Part shown: positions 55,180-63,608 of the stretch, in pieces
How the letters are laid out: the number at the start of each line of letters is the position of its first letter
Position numbering within the stretch: the stretch's first letter is position 1
From: Chitinophagales bacterium
Lineage (GTDB): Bacteria > Bacteroidota > Bacteroidia > Chitinophagales > Chitinophagaceae
Direction of reading: 5' to 3'
Assembly (NCBI GenBank): GCA_015655015.1
Contig: JAATFV010000132.1
Coordinates: 1-64,000 of the forward strand
DNA length: 64,000 nt
Made by a program: the position numbers and the translations under genes
Notes under the pieces: model-generated
Database searches by the model: none
What the model saw: only the letters and a program-made list of their open reading frames with translations
What the model was told of the DNA's origin: nothing

Positions 55180-55971
55180 CTATTGAACAGCAGCAGTAGT
55201 CGCTTTTTCCCGGGCTTCCTTCTCATGATATTCCTCCTTCAGCCAGTCATATCCTTTTTCTTCCAGCTCCTGGGCCAGCTCCTTCGTACCTGACTTCACG
55301 ATACGCCCGTCATACAGTACATGCACGAAGTCGGGAACAATGTAGTCCAGCAGCCGCTGATAGTGCGTGATAATGATAAAAGCATTCTTATCCGAACGTA
55401 ACTTATTGACCCCCTTCGAAACAATACGCAGGGCATCGATGTCCAGGCCGGAATCCGTCTCATCAAGGATAGACAGCGCAGGCTCCAGCATCGCAAGCTG
55501 GAATATTTCATTCCGCTTCTTCTCTCCCCCCGAAAATCCCTCATTAAGACTCCTGTTAACCAGCCTTGCATCGAATTCCACCAGCTGCTGTTTCTCCCTC
55601 GACAACCGCAGGAATTCCTTGGCGTCCAGGGGCGGCAGATTCTTATAGTTCCGTATTTCCGACAAAGCCGTTTTTAAGAAATTGATATTCGACACACCCG
55701 GAATTTCTATCGGGTATTGAAAGGCAAGGAACACGCCTTCTCTTGCCCGTGTCTCCGGATTCATATCCAGCAGATTAGCCCCCTGAAAAATCACTTCTCC
55801 CTCCGTAACATGATAATTCTCCCTGCCTGCCAGTACAGACGCCAGCGAGCTCTTACCCGACCCGTTCGGCCCCATGATCGCATGGACCTCTCCGGCATTC
55901 ACCGTCAGGTTAATCCCTTTGAGGATCTGTTTCTCTTCAACTTCAGCATGTAGATTTTTAATGATCAGCAT
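55180..55971 (-). CDS. sufC: SufC ATPase
   Basis: A 263-residue ABC-type ATPase with Walker A GPNGSGKSS, signature FSGGEKKRNEI and Walker B LSILDETDSGLDIDA, all in the special form of SufC. It drives the conformational change of SufBCD. The C-terminal tail is rich in Glu and Lys. A gap of about 150 nt with a GC-rich repeat separates it from sufB. Confidence 0.96.
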   Translation of the reverse strand: MLIIKNLHAEVEEKQILKGINLTVNAGEVHAIMGPNGSGKSSLASVLAGRENYHVTEGEVIFQGANLLDMNPETRAREGVFLAFQYPIEIPGVSNINFLKTALSEIRNYKNLPPLDAKEFLRLSREKQQLVEFDARLVNRSLNEGFSGGEKKRNEIFQLAMLEPALSILDETDSGLDIDALRIVSKGVNKLRSDKNAFIIITHYQRLLDYIVPDFVHVLYDGRIVKSGTKELAQELEEKGYDWLKEEYHEKEAREKATTAAVQ

Positions 55972-56095
55972 TGGTCTTTATTATTTGTAGTCTCTTTTAT
56001 TTTTAATCCCGCACCCGCCTCGTCTCATTCATCCTTTCACTCACTGCATTCCAAAAGTCCATCCGGCTCCTTTCACGGCATCCGGCCGGCACTCA

Positions 56096-56124
56096 CGCCC
56101 CCTTTAGGGGGCCGGGGGGCGGGA
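56096..56124. repeat. GC-rich dispersed element inside the suf operon
   Basis: CCCCCTTTAGGGGG followed by CCGGGGGGC. The same core occurs twice near 63.55 kb. It lies between sufB and sufC, directly at the sufB stop codon, and can fold into a hairpin. Confidence 0.7.
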
Positions 56125-57570
56125 TTACCCCACACTCCCTTCCAGCGTAATGGACAGCAGCTTCTGCGCTTCTACAGCAAACTCCATCGGCAGCTGATTC
56201 AGCACCTCTTTCGCATATCCGTTGATGATCAACGCCACCGCTTTTTCCGAATCGATCCCCCGCTGATTTAAATAGAAGATCTGATCTTCCCCGATCTTGG
56301 AAGTGGTCGCTTCATGTTCGATCGTAGCGGAATTATTCTTCGATTCGATATAAGGGAAAGTATGCGCCCCGCAGCGATCCCCGATCAGCAGCGAATCACA
56401 CTGCGTGAAATTCCGGGCATGATCGGCCTTCGGGCCCATCTGCACCAGTCCGCGGTAGCTATTATGTCCTTCCCCGGCGGAAATACCTTTGGAAATGATA
56501 CGGCTCCGGGTATTACGCCCGATATGAAACATCTTGGTGCCGGTGTCGGCAATTTGTTTATTGCGTGTAACGGCTACAGAATAGAACTCTCCGGTAGAAT
56601 AATCTCCCTGGAGGATCACGCTGGGATATTTCCAGGTAATGGCCGAGCCGGTCTCTACCTGCGTCCAGGAGATCTTGGCATGAGCGCCCTTGCAGATCCC
56701 TCTCTTCGTGACAAAATTATAGATCCCCCCCTTCCCGTCCTTATCCCCGGGATACCAGTTCTGTACAGTAGAATATTTTATTTCAGCATTTTCCAAAGCG
56801 ATCAGCTCCACTACGGCAGCGTGTAGCTGATTCTCATCCCGCATCGGCGCCGTACACCCTTCCAGGTAGCTAACATAGCTGCCTTCGTCCGCAATGATCA
56901 GCGTCCGTTCGAACTGTCCTGTATTCTCGGTATTGATCCGGAAATAGGTGGAAAGCTCCATCGGACAACGGACTCCTTTAGGAATATAAACAAAGGAACC
57001 ATCCGAAAAAGCCGCAGCATTCAGCGCTGCGAAAATATTATCGGAATGAGGGACGACCGAACCCACATATTTTTGTACCAGGTCAGGATGTTCCCGGACA
57101 GCTTCCCCAAAGGAGCAAAAGATAATGCCCAGCTCCTTCAGCTTCTCCTTATAAGTAGTAGTGACACTAACGCTGTCGAATACCACGTCTACCGCTACCC
57201 CGGCAAGTGTCTTTTGTTCGGACAACGGAATACCCAGCTTCGCAAACGTAGCCAGCAGCTCCGGATCCACCTGGTCAAGACTATCATATTTCTTCTTGCT
57301 CTTGGGCGCCGCATAATAAGAGATCTTCTGAAAATCGATCGCCGGCATGGCAAAATTCTGCCACTCAGGCAGTTTCTGCTTCTGAAAAGAATGATACCCC
57401 TTCAGCCGCCAGTCCAGCAGCCATTCAGGCTCTCCCTTTTTCTCCGAAATATAGCGGATCACCTCCTCATTGAGACCGGCTGGCGCAATATCCATCTCGA
57501 TATCCGTTACAAAGCCGAACTCATATTCCTTATTAGCTATATTATCGATTATTTCACTGTCGTTTGGCAT
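56125..57570 (-). CDS. sufB: SufB Fe-S scaffold subunit
   Basis: A 481-residue scaffold protein. The start [18 protein letters not shown], the [17 protein letters not shown] block, [29 protein letters not shown] and the C-terminal [17 protein letters not shown] are diagnostic. It assembles the nascent cluster with SufC and SufD. It begins 182 nt after sufA with no gene between. Confidence 0.97.
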   Translation of the reverse strand: MPNDSEIIDNIANKEYEFGFVTDIEMDIAPAGLNEEVIRYISEKKGEPEWLLDWRLKGYHSFQKQKLPEWQNFAMPAIDFQKISYYAAPKSKKKYDSLDQVDPELLATFAKLGIPLSEQKTLAGVAVDVVFDSVSVTTTYKEKLKELGIIFCSFGEAVREHPDLVQKYVGSVVPHSDNIFAALNAAAFSDGSFVYIPKGVRCPMELSTYFRINTENTGQFERTLIIADEGSYVSYLEGCTAPMRDENQLHAAVVELIALENAEIKYSTVQNWYPGDKDGKGGIYNFVTKRGICKGAHAKISWTQVETGSAITWKYPSVILQGDYSTGEFYSVAVTRNKQIADTGTKMFHIGRNTRSRIISKGISAGEGHNSYRGLVQMGPKADHARNFTQCDSLLIGDRCGAHTFPYIESKNNSATIEHEATTSKIGEDQIFYLNQRGIDSEKAVALIINGYAKEVLNQLPMEFAVEAQKLLSITLEGSVG

Positions 57571-57752
57571 ATTGTCTTTCGTTTAGTAGAATCCCGGTGC
57601 AAGATACTTTAACATCCGCTCTTTTCCTGAATATCCGCTCTATTTCAGACCTTCCCTTAACCGTACTTCCCGTCTTTTTCCGGGTTTCGAAAGGGATCGG
57701 CCGGTCACCTGCCTGGCCGGCAGCCCCGGGCCGATAGCTGTCCTTCCCTGTC

Positions 57753-58079
57753 CTATACGGCAAAACTTTCTCCGCAGCTACAGGTCCGGGAGGCATTTGG
57801 ATTGTTGAAAAACAAGCCTTTACCATTCAATCCGCCTGAATAATCCAGTTCGGTGCCATAGAGATACAGCAGGCTTTTCAGGTCTACGACGACCTTAACG
57901 CCCTTATCCTCGAACTCCTGGTCGCCTTCCTTTCGGGTCGTATCAAAATCGAGCTTATATTCCAGCCCGGAGCAGCCGCCGCTCTTTACACCCACCCGGA
58001 CAAAAGTATCCGGGGACGAATGCTGATCGGCCATCAGCCGGTCAATATAATCTTTTGCGTTAGGTGATACTGTAATCAT
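57753..58079 (-). CDS. sufA: SufA/HesB-type Fe-S carrier
   Basis: A 108-residue A-type carrier. The three cluster-binding Cys are present in KSGGCSGLEY and TCSCGESF. It transfers clusters from the SufBCD scaffold to target proteins. As the first gene of the operon it lies directly behind a 12-bp palindrome (58086-58097). Confidence 0.95.
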   Translation of the reverse strand: MITVSPNAKDYIDRLMADQHSSPDTFVRVGVKSGGCSGLEYKLDFDTTRKEGDQEFEDKGVKVVVDLKSLLYLYGTELDYSGGLNGKGLFFNNPNASRTCSCGESFAV

Positions 58080-58085
58080 AATTGG

Positions 58086-58097
58086 TAAGTTAACTTA
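58086..58097. promoter_or_regulatory. Palindrome at the start of the suf operon
   Basis: TAAGTTAACTTA, a perfect 12-bp palindrome, ends 7 nt before the sufA start codon. Its position fits an operator or leader site, but no matching regulator is present in the window. Confidence 0.4.
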
Positions 58098-58171
58098 TAA
58101 TACTAAAACAAAAAATGAACCATAGAGTTTTATAAACCATTTTCGATATCTGGAAAACCTGGCCCAAATGC

Positions 58172-58198
58172 AAAAGTCCGGGAAAATCCCGAACTTTT
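58172..58198. terminator. Bidirectional terminator-like hairpin downstream of pafA
   Basis: AAAAGT-C-CGGGA and TCCCG-A-ACTTTT pair around a 3-nt loop. On the minus strand the mismatch becomes a G-U pair and the stem ends in CTTTTGC; on the plus strand it ends in CTTTTCTTATT. It lies between pafA and sufA, both on the minus strand, so it probably ends pafA transcription. Confidence 0.65.
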
Positions 58199-58300
58199 CT
58201 TATTAAACGGACTAAGTTTTTGGTAGGTTGGCTGCTTTTGACCCGAAAATGACAGCAACCGGCCATAAACCCGCCCAATCCCCTCCCAGCTCATTCCCGG

Positions 58301-58372
58301 CCAGGATTACACAGATCACCAGGATTACACAAATCACCAGGATTACACAGATCACCAGGATTACCCAGATCG
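58301..58372. repeat. 18-bp tandem repeat, four copies
   Basis: Four head-to-tail copies of CCAGGATTACACAGATCA with one to three changes in copies two and four. Two further decayed copies run to about 58408, almost to the pafA stop codon. Each unit is itself two related 9-bp halves. There are no spacers, so this is not a CRISPR array. Confidence 0.92.
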
Positions 58373-58413
58373 CCCGGATCACCGGATTAGCCCGATCACC
58401 CGGCCGGATCAGC

Positions 58414-60063
58414 TTATTTCTTCAGCACCTCCCGGATCGGCTTACCAACACATCCATTCGGCATCTGAATATGCAGCAGGGCCGCCACCGTAGGAGCAAT
58501 ATCTGTCATATAGACAGCATTATGGTCATTTCCATGCTGAATGCCCCAGCCCATAAACAGGAGAGGAATATGCGTGTCATAAGGATTCCAGGTCCCATGC
58601 GTAGTCCCGGTCTTCCCATGGGCTTCGAACCATCCGGAGTTGAGTATCAATTGAATAGGCCCGCTCCGGCGGGGATAATACCCATTCATCACCATCGTCC
58701 GGACAGGCTCCGGCAGCGGAGACTCCCCGACCTTGGACAGATCGATCGCATAATTGATGCCCGGCTGCTGCCGGAGGAATTCGAGGGCCACCTTCTTGAT
58801 GGCTTCCAGGTCCAGATTATGTTCATGGATCGTCTTCATGGAAAAGTCGATCTGGTAATTCGTACAGGTATCCACCAGGCCCGGCGCCTGAAATTTCTGT
58901 TCCAGCACCTTATTCAGGTTTTCCACCATCGGCTGAGGATTCCAGAAATCCGCCGGAATATCATGATTCTGCATATAGGTGATCGCATGAGCGGCGCCAT
59001 GATCGGCCGTCAGGAATACCGTATACCCGTCCTTACCGACTTTCTCATCAAGATAGCTGAAGAAAGCAGCCAGCTCCTGGTCCAGCCGCAGATAAGTATC
59101 TTCCGTTTCAATCGCGTTAATGCCGAACATATGGCCAACATAATCGGTAGAAGCACAATTGATCGTCAGAAAATCCGTGAAAGCCCCCTGTCCCAGCTGG
59201 TAACCCTCAATAGCCGCTTTGGCAAAATCCAGCGTGATCGTATTGCCGAACGGAGTAGACCGGAAGCTCGCCTTCCCTATCTTATAAGAGGAATCCAGAT
59301 TGTGCGGGAAAGCCGAAGTAGAATCTCCCTTGAACTTCCCTTCATAAAGCTGGTCATCCGTATCACTCTCGCCATAAGCACCAAGGGGATACAAAGTCTT
59401 CCAGCCACTGCGGATCAATTGCCGGACCTCATCCTTTTTATTAAAGGAATCCACCCATCCCGGAAGCCTGGGCATATAATAATTGCTGGTAATAAAATGT
59501 CCCGTCGAATCATCCATCCAGAAGGCGGCGTTGGCGGAATGTCCCGCAGGAAGAATAGCCGCCCTGTCCTTAAGGGATACACCCACCACTTTTGACCGGA
59601 AATTGCTGGCGATCATCAGCTCATCCGTAACGGTCGACACGAGCAGATTACGCGGTGACATCTTCCCCTCTTTCGACTCCGGGCTCTCCGCCCCCACGCT
59701 CTTCACCGTACTGTCATCGGTACAATACATCCGCTGGCCTGTGGCCTGTTCCACCCAGTCATTCCCGCTGATCCCGCTGAAAGCAGGCACCGACCCGGTA
59801 AACACACAGGTATGCCCCACCGCAGTGAAAGAAGGCAGATAATTGATCATCGTATTGTCGCAGCTATACCCCTTTTTCAGCAATCGCCTGAATCCCCCCT
59901 CCCCATACCGGTCATAATACCGGTACAAATAATCCCAGCGCATCTGGTCCACGACAATGCCTACCACCAGCTTAGGCCGGGCTACCCCGTCGGTATGTTT
60001 GGACCGGCAGGCGGAGAAGCCAAGGACCGACACAAGAAAAAGACCGAAAAATTGCTTGTTCAT
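58414..60063 (-). CDS. pafA: PafA-type alkaline phosphatase (lipoprotein)
   Basis: A 549-residue phosphate-insensitive alkaline phosphatase of the type known from Elizabethkingia. The lipobox is LGFSAC (Cys19). Metal and catalytic residues are visible: GIVVDQMRWDYL with the metal Asp, Thr nucleophile in LPSFTAVGHT (T80), GISGNDW (N101), the VSLKDRAAILPAGH block with the phosphate-contacting Lys and Arg (K165, R167), and FLTADHGAAH. These match PafA T79, N100, K162 and R164 as I recall them. It would release phosphate from organic esters at the cell surface. Phosphodiesterases of the same superfamily lack the Lys/Arg pair. Confidence 0.9.
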   Translation of the reverse strand: MNKQFFGLFLVSVLGFSACRSKHTDGVARPKLVVGIVVDQMRWDYLYRYYDRYGEGGFRRLLKKGYSCDNTMINYLPSFTAVGHTCVFTGSVPAFSGISGNDWVEQATGQRMYCTDDSTVKSVGAESPESKEGKMSPRNLLVSTVTDELMIASNFRSKVVGVSLKDRAAILPAGHSANAAFWMDDSTGHFITSNYYMPRLPGWVDSFNKKDEVRQLIRSGWKTLYPLGAYGESDTDDQLYEGKFKGDSTSAFPHNLDSSYKIGKASFRSTPFGNTITLDFAKAAIEGYQLGQGAFTDFLTINCASTDYVGHMFGINAIETEDTYLRLDQELAAFFSYLDEKVGKDGYTVFLTADHGAAHAITYMQNHDIPADFWNPQPMVENLNKVLEQKFQAPGLVDTCTNYQIDFSMKTIHEHNLDLEAIKKVALEFLRQQPGINYAIDLSKVGESPLPEPVRTMVMNGYYPRRSGPIQLILNSGWFEAHGKTGTTHGTWNPYDTHIPLLFMGWGIQHGNDHNAVYMTDIAPTVAALLHIQMPNGCVGKPIREVLKK

Positions 60064-60080
60064 CAGAGGAAAAATTTGGG

Positions 60081-60088
60081 CAAAAGTA
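60081..60088 (-). promoter_or_regulatory. Candidate -7 box of pafA
   Basis: On the minus strand TACTTTTG fits TAnnTTTG, 17 nt before the pafA start codon. No clear -33 TTG was seen. Confidence 0.45.
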
Positions 60089-60162
60089 TTAGAATTGCAG
60101 CATTCCCGGATGAAAAGATCATTAACAAATTCCCTGAATGATAGTAAAAAAAGGAAGGTAAA

Positions 60163-60192
60163 TTGCCCGTTAAAGATAATGCGTTAAATTTG
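60163..60192 (+). promoter_or_regulatory. Promoter of the oxoamine synthase gene
   Basis: TTG (60163-60165), 19 nt, then TAAATTTG (60185-60192). This is the full Bacteroidota -33/-7 pattern, 31 nt before the start codon. It is the best promoter match in the window. Confidence 0.75.
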
Positions 60193-60223
60193 CCGCAGTT
60201 TCGAACTTTAATAATTTCATAAT

Positions 60224-61486
60224 ATGGCAGATATTTTCGAAAAGTTAATGAAGCATAGCGGGCCTATCGGTCAACACCGGGAAAGAGCTCATGGATATTT
60301 TGCCTTCCCTAAGCTGGAAGGAGAGATCGGCAGCCGGATGATCTTCCGGGGCAAAGAAAAAATCGTCTGGAGCCTGAATAATTACCTGGGACTCGCCAAC
60401 CATCCGGAGATCCGTAAAGTGGACGGAGAAGCCGCCGTACAATTCGGATTGGCCTCCCCCATGGGCGCCCGGATGATGAGCGGGAACAGCAACTACCACG
60501 AAAAGCTGGAAAAAGAGCTGGCGGCCTTCGAAGGAAAAGAGGACGCCACCTTATTCAACTATGGCTACCAGGGTATTATGAGCGCCATCGACGCCATTTG
60601 CGGCCGGCATGACGTGATCGTATATGACGCAGAAAGCCACGCCTGCATCATCGACGGACTCCGCCTGCACCCGGGACACCGCTACGTGTTCAAGCACAAT
60701 GACGTAGAAGACTGTGAAAAGCAGCTGCAACGCGCCACTGCCCTCATCGAGAAGCAGAATGCCGGGGGGATCCTCCTCATTACGGAAGGCGTATTCGGCA
60801 TGGCCGGAGACCAGGGCAAGCTGAAAGAGATCGTCGCCCTGAAAGGGAACTATGACTTCCGCCTCCTGGTAGATGACGCTCACGGCTTTGGGACCCTGGG
60901 AGCAACAGGCGCCGGAGCCGGGGAAGAACAAGGCGTACAGGATAAGATCGATCTGTACTTCTCCACTTTCGCCAAGTCGATGGCCTCCATCGGCGCCTTT
61001 ATGGCCGGAGAAAAAGCGATCATCGACTATATACGGTACAACACCCGTTCGCAAATATTCGCCAAGAGCCTGCCCATGCCCATCACCATCGGCAACCTGA
61101 AAAGGCTGGAATTGCTCAAGACCAAGCCCGAGCTGCGTAAAAAGCTCTGGGACGTGGTAGGCAAGCTCCAGAAAGGACTCAAAGAGAGCGGTTTTGACAT
61201 CGGCCGTACCGACTCTCCCGTAACCCCCGTCTATATGAAAGGAGATGTACCGGAAGCCACCGCCATGGTAATGGACCTGAGAGAAAATTATAATATCTTC
61301 TGTTCTATCGTAGTATACCCGGTGATCCCCAAAGGCCATATCATCTATCGCCTGGTGCCGACCGCCGTTCATACCGATGAAGATATCGAGCTGACCCTGC
61401 AGGCCTTCCGGGAAACCAAAAAGAAGCTGGACGCCGGAGATTATAAAGTGCTGGCTATCCCCGATATGGCGGAAGTGCAGGCTTAA
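60224..61486 (+). CDS. Alpha-oxoamine synthase (serine palmitoyltransferase, cysteate acyltransferase or Kbl type)
   Basis: A 420-residue PLP enzyme of the family that joins an acyl-CoA or acyl-ACP to an amino acid with loss of CO2. PLP residues are visible: AESHACIIDG (H139 stacks on the ring), VDDAHGFGTLG (D218, H220) and the Schiff-base Lys in FSTFAKSMASIGAF (K251). MGARMMSGNSNYHEKLEKELAAFEGKE is the family entry block. Bacteroidota use such enzymes for sphingolipids (serine), sulfonolipids (cysteate, known in the Chitinophaga group) or threonine breakdown. Sequence alone does not settle the amino acid. No Tdh gene lies nearby, which argues weakly for a lipid role. Single gene with its own promoter and terminator. 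Confidence 0.85.
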   Translation: MADIFEKLMKHSGPIGQHRERAHGYFAFPKLEGEIGSRMIFRGKEKIVWSLNNYLGLANHPEIRKVDGEAAVQFGLASPMGARMMSGNSNYHEKLEKELAAFEGKEDATLFNYGYQGIMSAIDAICGRHDVIVYDAESHACIIDGLRLHPGHRYVFKHNDVEDCEKQLQRATALIEKQNAGGILLITEGVFGMAGDQGKLKEIVALKGNYDFRLLVDDAHGFGTLGATGAGAGEEQGVQDKIDLYFSTFAKSMASIGAFMAGEKAIIDYIRYNTRSQIFAKSLPMPITIGNLKRLELLKTKPELRKKLWDVVGKLQKGLKESGFDIGRTDSPVTPVYMKGDVPEATAMVMDLRENYNIFCSIVVYPVIPKGHIIYRLVPTAVHTDEDIELTLQAFRETKKKLDAGDYKVLAIPDMAEVQA

Positions 61487-61571
61487 CCCCCATAGGTCAC
61501 CCACCGGCTTCCCTGCCGGCTTGCTTCAGAAAAGCAAAGCCGACTTCATAAAAGTAAAAATGTATATATCT

Positions 61572-61597
61572 AGCCCCCTTCCCATAGGGGGCTTTTT
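61572..61597 (+). terminator. Rho-independent terminator of the oxoamine synthase gene
   Basis: AGCCCCC and GGGGGCT form a 7-bp stem around an 8-nt loop, followed by TTTTC. It lies 86 nt after the stop codon. Confidence 0.85.
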
Positions 61598-61670
61598 CTT
61601 GTCCGCCCTTCTAAAGGAGCTAAATATTTCCAGAGGCCGGATACAAGGGAGAACACTTAGCAGCATACAC

Positions 61671-61738
61671 AAAAAAAAGCCCCGCCGAAGCGGGGCTGCA
61701 CTAATCAAATACCATTAACCATTAAACCTTATCCTATG
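61671..61738 (-). ncRNA. Candidate small RNA of about 70 nt
   Basis: On the minus strand TATCTTTG (61745-61752) fits the -7 consensus. About 7 nt later a non-coding stretch begins (AGGATAAGGTTTAATGG and a second TTAATGG). It ends in a strong terminator: stem AGCCCCGC / GCGGGGCT with a CGAA-type tetraloop (61678-61697) and eight T. No minus-strand gene precedes this terminator. The plus-strand reading is a six-codon mini-frame (ATG at 61736). A -33 element was not found, so the call is tentative. Confidence 0.45.
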
Positions 61739-62033
61739 AAAAAACAAAGATAAGACCTTAACGTGTAAAGAGTGAAGTTGAACCCTAATTTTTTTTTACC
61801 CAGTTACCATTATATTGATTCTGATCAAGTCATTTTCTATTGCATGATCCTTTACAGGCATTTATTTAGCTTTTTAGAGCTAAAACGTTATAGTGAATCC
61901 TGGGTAATCCTGGCGTAACAGAAGGATAATGCAAGGTTAACATCACTCCGCCCTCTTCGCCCCGAAAAAGCAGGAAAAATCGCGGGGCGCGGGCACTCCC
62001 TTCAAAAAAACCCCCCTTTCGATTTTTGCATAG

Positions 62034-62041
62034 TACTTTTG
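62034..62041 (+). promoter_or_regulatory. Candidate -7 box of ubiX
   Basis: TACTTTTG fits TAnnTTTG and lies 27 nt before the ubiX start codon. No good -33 element at 19 nt. Confidence 0.5.
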
Positions 62042-62068
62042 CAATTCTGATAAAAATTACGAAATACC

Positions 62069-62629
62069 ATGCACAAAATTGTCGTTGCAGTGACAGGCGC
62101 CAGCGGATCCATTTATGCCAGGCTACTGTTGGACAAGCTCATCGCCCTCAAAGACCAATGGCAGGCCCTCTCCATAGTCATGACCGAGAACGCCAAGGAA
62201 GTGTGGAGAACGGAGCTGGACAACGATTCCTACGGGAAGTATACACTGCCTTTTTTTTCGCAGCGGGATTTTAACGCCCCCTTTGCTTCCGGCTCCGGGA
62301 AATACGATACCATGATCATTATCCCCTGCTCCATGGGCACGTTAGGCCGCATCGCAACAGGGATCTCTTCCGACCTGATCACCCGGGCAGCCGATGTCGT
62401 CTTAAAAGAAAGAAGGAAACTAATCTGTGTAGTGCGGGATACCCCCTATAACCTGGTACATATCCGGAACATGGAGACGGTGACACTCGCCGGAGGCATC
62501 ATCTGCCCCGCTACCCCTTCCTTTTATAGCCGGCCGAAAACGATTGAAGAAGTCGCAGCCACCGTAGTAGACCGGGTCCTGGACCTGGCAGGCCTGGACA
62601 TCAGCACTTTTCGATGGGGGGGAGAGTAG
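62069..62629 (+). CDS. ubiX: Flavin prenyltransferase UbiX
   Basis: A 186-residue UbiX/Pad1-family enzyme that prenylates FMN to make the cofactor of UbiD-type decarboxylases. Flavin-binding motifs are VTGASGSIYARLL and IIIPCSMGTLGRIATG, with the late VVRDTPYNLVHIRNM block, where most members read R-E-T-P. The end IICPATPSFYSRPKTIEEV is typical. No ubiD gene lies in the window. Length matches the family. Confidence 0.95.
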   Translation: MHKIVVAVTGASGSIYARLLLDKLIALKDQWQALSIVMTENAKEVWRTELDNDSYGKYTLPFFSQRDFNAPFASGSGKYDTMIIIPCSMGTLGRIATGISSDLITRAADVVLKERRKLICVVRDTPYNLVHIRNMETVTLAGGIICPATPSFYSRPKTIEEVAATVVDRVLDLAGLDISTFRWGGE

Positions 62630-62654
62630 CTGTCAGCCAGAGAGCAGCTGTCAG

Positions 62655-63341
62655 CTAATTCCTCAAATCCACCTCTTCCGCACCGGGATACTTCGCCTTG
62701 CTATAAGCAAGCTGCACGTCCGTCAACGGAGCATTGCCATTCAGCTTACTGATCTCCAGGGTATAGCGGTTGCCGCTTTTATCAAACCATTTAGCGCTGA
62801 CCAGCGTATGCTGGACCTTATCTATATACAAAAGAGCTTTGTAAAACGACTTTGTCTTATCCACCGGCGTCAGCTCCACCTCCTGCACACTGCGGGCCCC
62901 CAGCTTGGACTCCCCGTTCAGCTTATACAGGAAATCCTTATCATAAAAATTAGTGAAGAACTTTTCCGGGCTGATCGTCTGGGTAGAAGGATCCATCTTG
63001 GAGATCGTCACCTCATTCGTGGACTTATCATAGGTCCAGGTATCCTTTCCATCACTGAAAACCTCCTGTCCCCCCGATATCGTAAAATGGTACCGGCTTC
63101 CTTTTACATAGACCATCCCGCTCTTGCTCCCCTGCAGCTTGCCTTTTGCATCTTCCACCTTCAGGGAGAAATTAGATTGTACCGCCTTAAACGATTTTAA
63201 TTTGGCGCTCAGGCCATCCAATACCTTCTTAGCTTCAGGATCATTATTACCCAGGCTATTGTTCTGCGCCTGCGCCGTAAACAACAATCCTCCCAATAAT
63301 AAGCTGGTTAGCACGCTCTTAAAATTCAGGTCCATGATCAT
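62655..63341 (-). CDS. lolA: LolA-like outer-membrane lipoprotein carrier
   Basis: A protein of about 228 residues with a signal peptide (LTSLLLGGLLFTAQAQ). LolA-like features are the AKLKSFKAVQSNFSLKVEDAKGKLQGSKSGMVYVKGSRYHF half, SDGKDTWTYDKSTNEVTI and the repeated beta strands of an open barrel. It should carry lipoproteins across the periplasm. The frame runs to 63491, but the extra part is GC-rich leader; the ATGs at 63341 and 63335 fit the signal peptide. It is convergent with ubiX and lies downstream of ftsK on the same strand. Confidence 0.88.
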   Translation of the reverse strand: MIMDLNFKSVLTSLLLGGLLFTAQAQNNSLGNNDPEAKKVLDGLSAKLKSFKAVQSNFSLKVEDAKGKLQGSKSGMVYVKGSRYHFTISGGQEVFSDGKDTWTYDKSTNEVTISKMDPSTQTISPEKFFTNFYDKDFLYKLNGESKLGARSVQEVELTPVDKTKSFYKALLYIDKVQHTLVSAKWFDKSGNRYTLEISKLNGNAPLTDVQLAYSKAKYPGAEEVDLRN

Positions 63342-63459
63342 TTTATTTAGGAGTTCAAAATCTTCGATCGTTATAAGCCCCCCGAGTTTACCGGAGGTGA
63401 CTTTTAATGTAGCCCGGGTCGCTTCAGTCCGGGTCGCTTCCCGGGCAGCTTTGACGGCG

Positions 63460-63467
63460 CAAATATA
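63460..63467 (-). promoter_or_regulatory. Candidate -7 box of lolA
   Basis: On the minus strand TATATTTG fits TAnnTTTG. It would give a leader of about 110 nt that contains the 12-bp direct repeat GAAGCGACCCGG twice. No -33 TTG at 19 nt was found. Confidence 0.45.
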
Positions 63468-63550
63468 TTTTAAAAGGGGCAGAGCCGGCATTAAAATGAA
63501 GGTTGGCGAATGCCTTGATCTGTTAAAATTTGTATAATCTCCCCCGGAAA

Positions 63551-63595
63551 CCCCTCTTTAGGGGGCGAAATCCCCTCTTTAGGGGGCCAGGGGGC
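63551..63595. repeat. GC-rich dispersed element, two copies, after ftsK
   Basis: CCCCTCTTTAGGGGG occurs twice with a 21-bp period (63551 and 63572), the second followed by CCAGGGGGC. The core is shared with the element inside the suf operon at 56.1 kb. It may serve as terminator for ftsK. Confidence 0.75.
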
Positions 63596-63608
63596 TAATC
63601 GTCCCATC

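Larger units (their letters stand above)
61487..62068. other. Gene-free region with two hairpins and a candidate small RNA
   Basis: About 580 nt. It holds the plus-strand terminator at 61572, the minus-strand terminator plus possible small RNA at 61671-61752, a long A/T-rich stretch, and the ubiX promoter region at its end. Short frames (61521-61718) cross these hairpins and are not credible genes. Confidence 0.6.

Noticed and set aside
57554-57826. 90-codon frame between sufA and sufB
   Set aside because: Overlaps the sufA end in another frame and contains no domain.
58228-59595. 455-codon plus-strand frame antisense to pafA
   Set aside because: It covers the 18-bp repeat and the real phosphatase gene; no recognisable fold.
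60551-61504. 317-codon minus-strand frame antisense to the oxoamine synthase gene
   Set aside because: Shadow of a gene with intact catalytic motifs and its own promoter.
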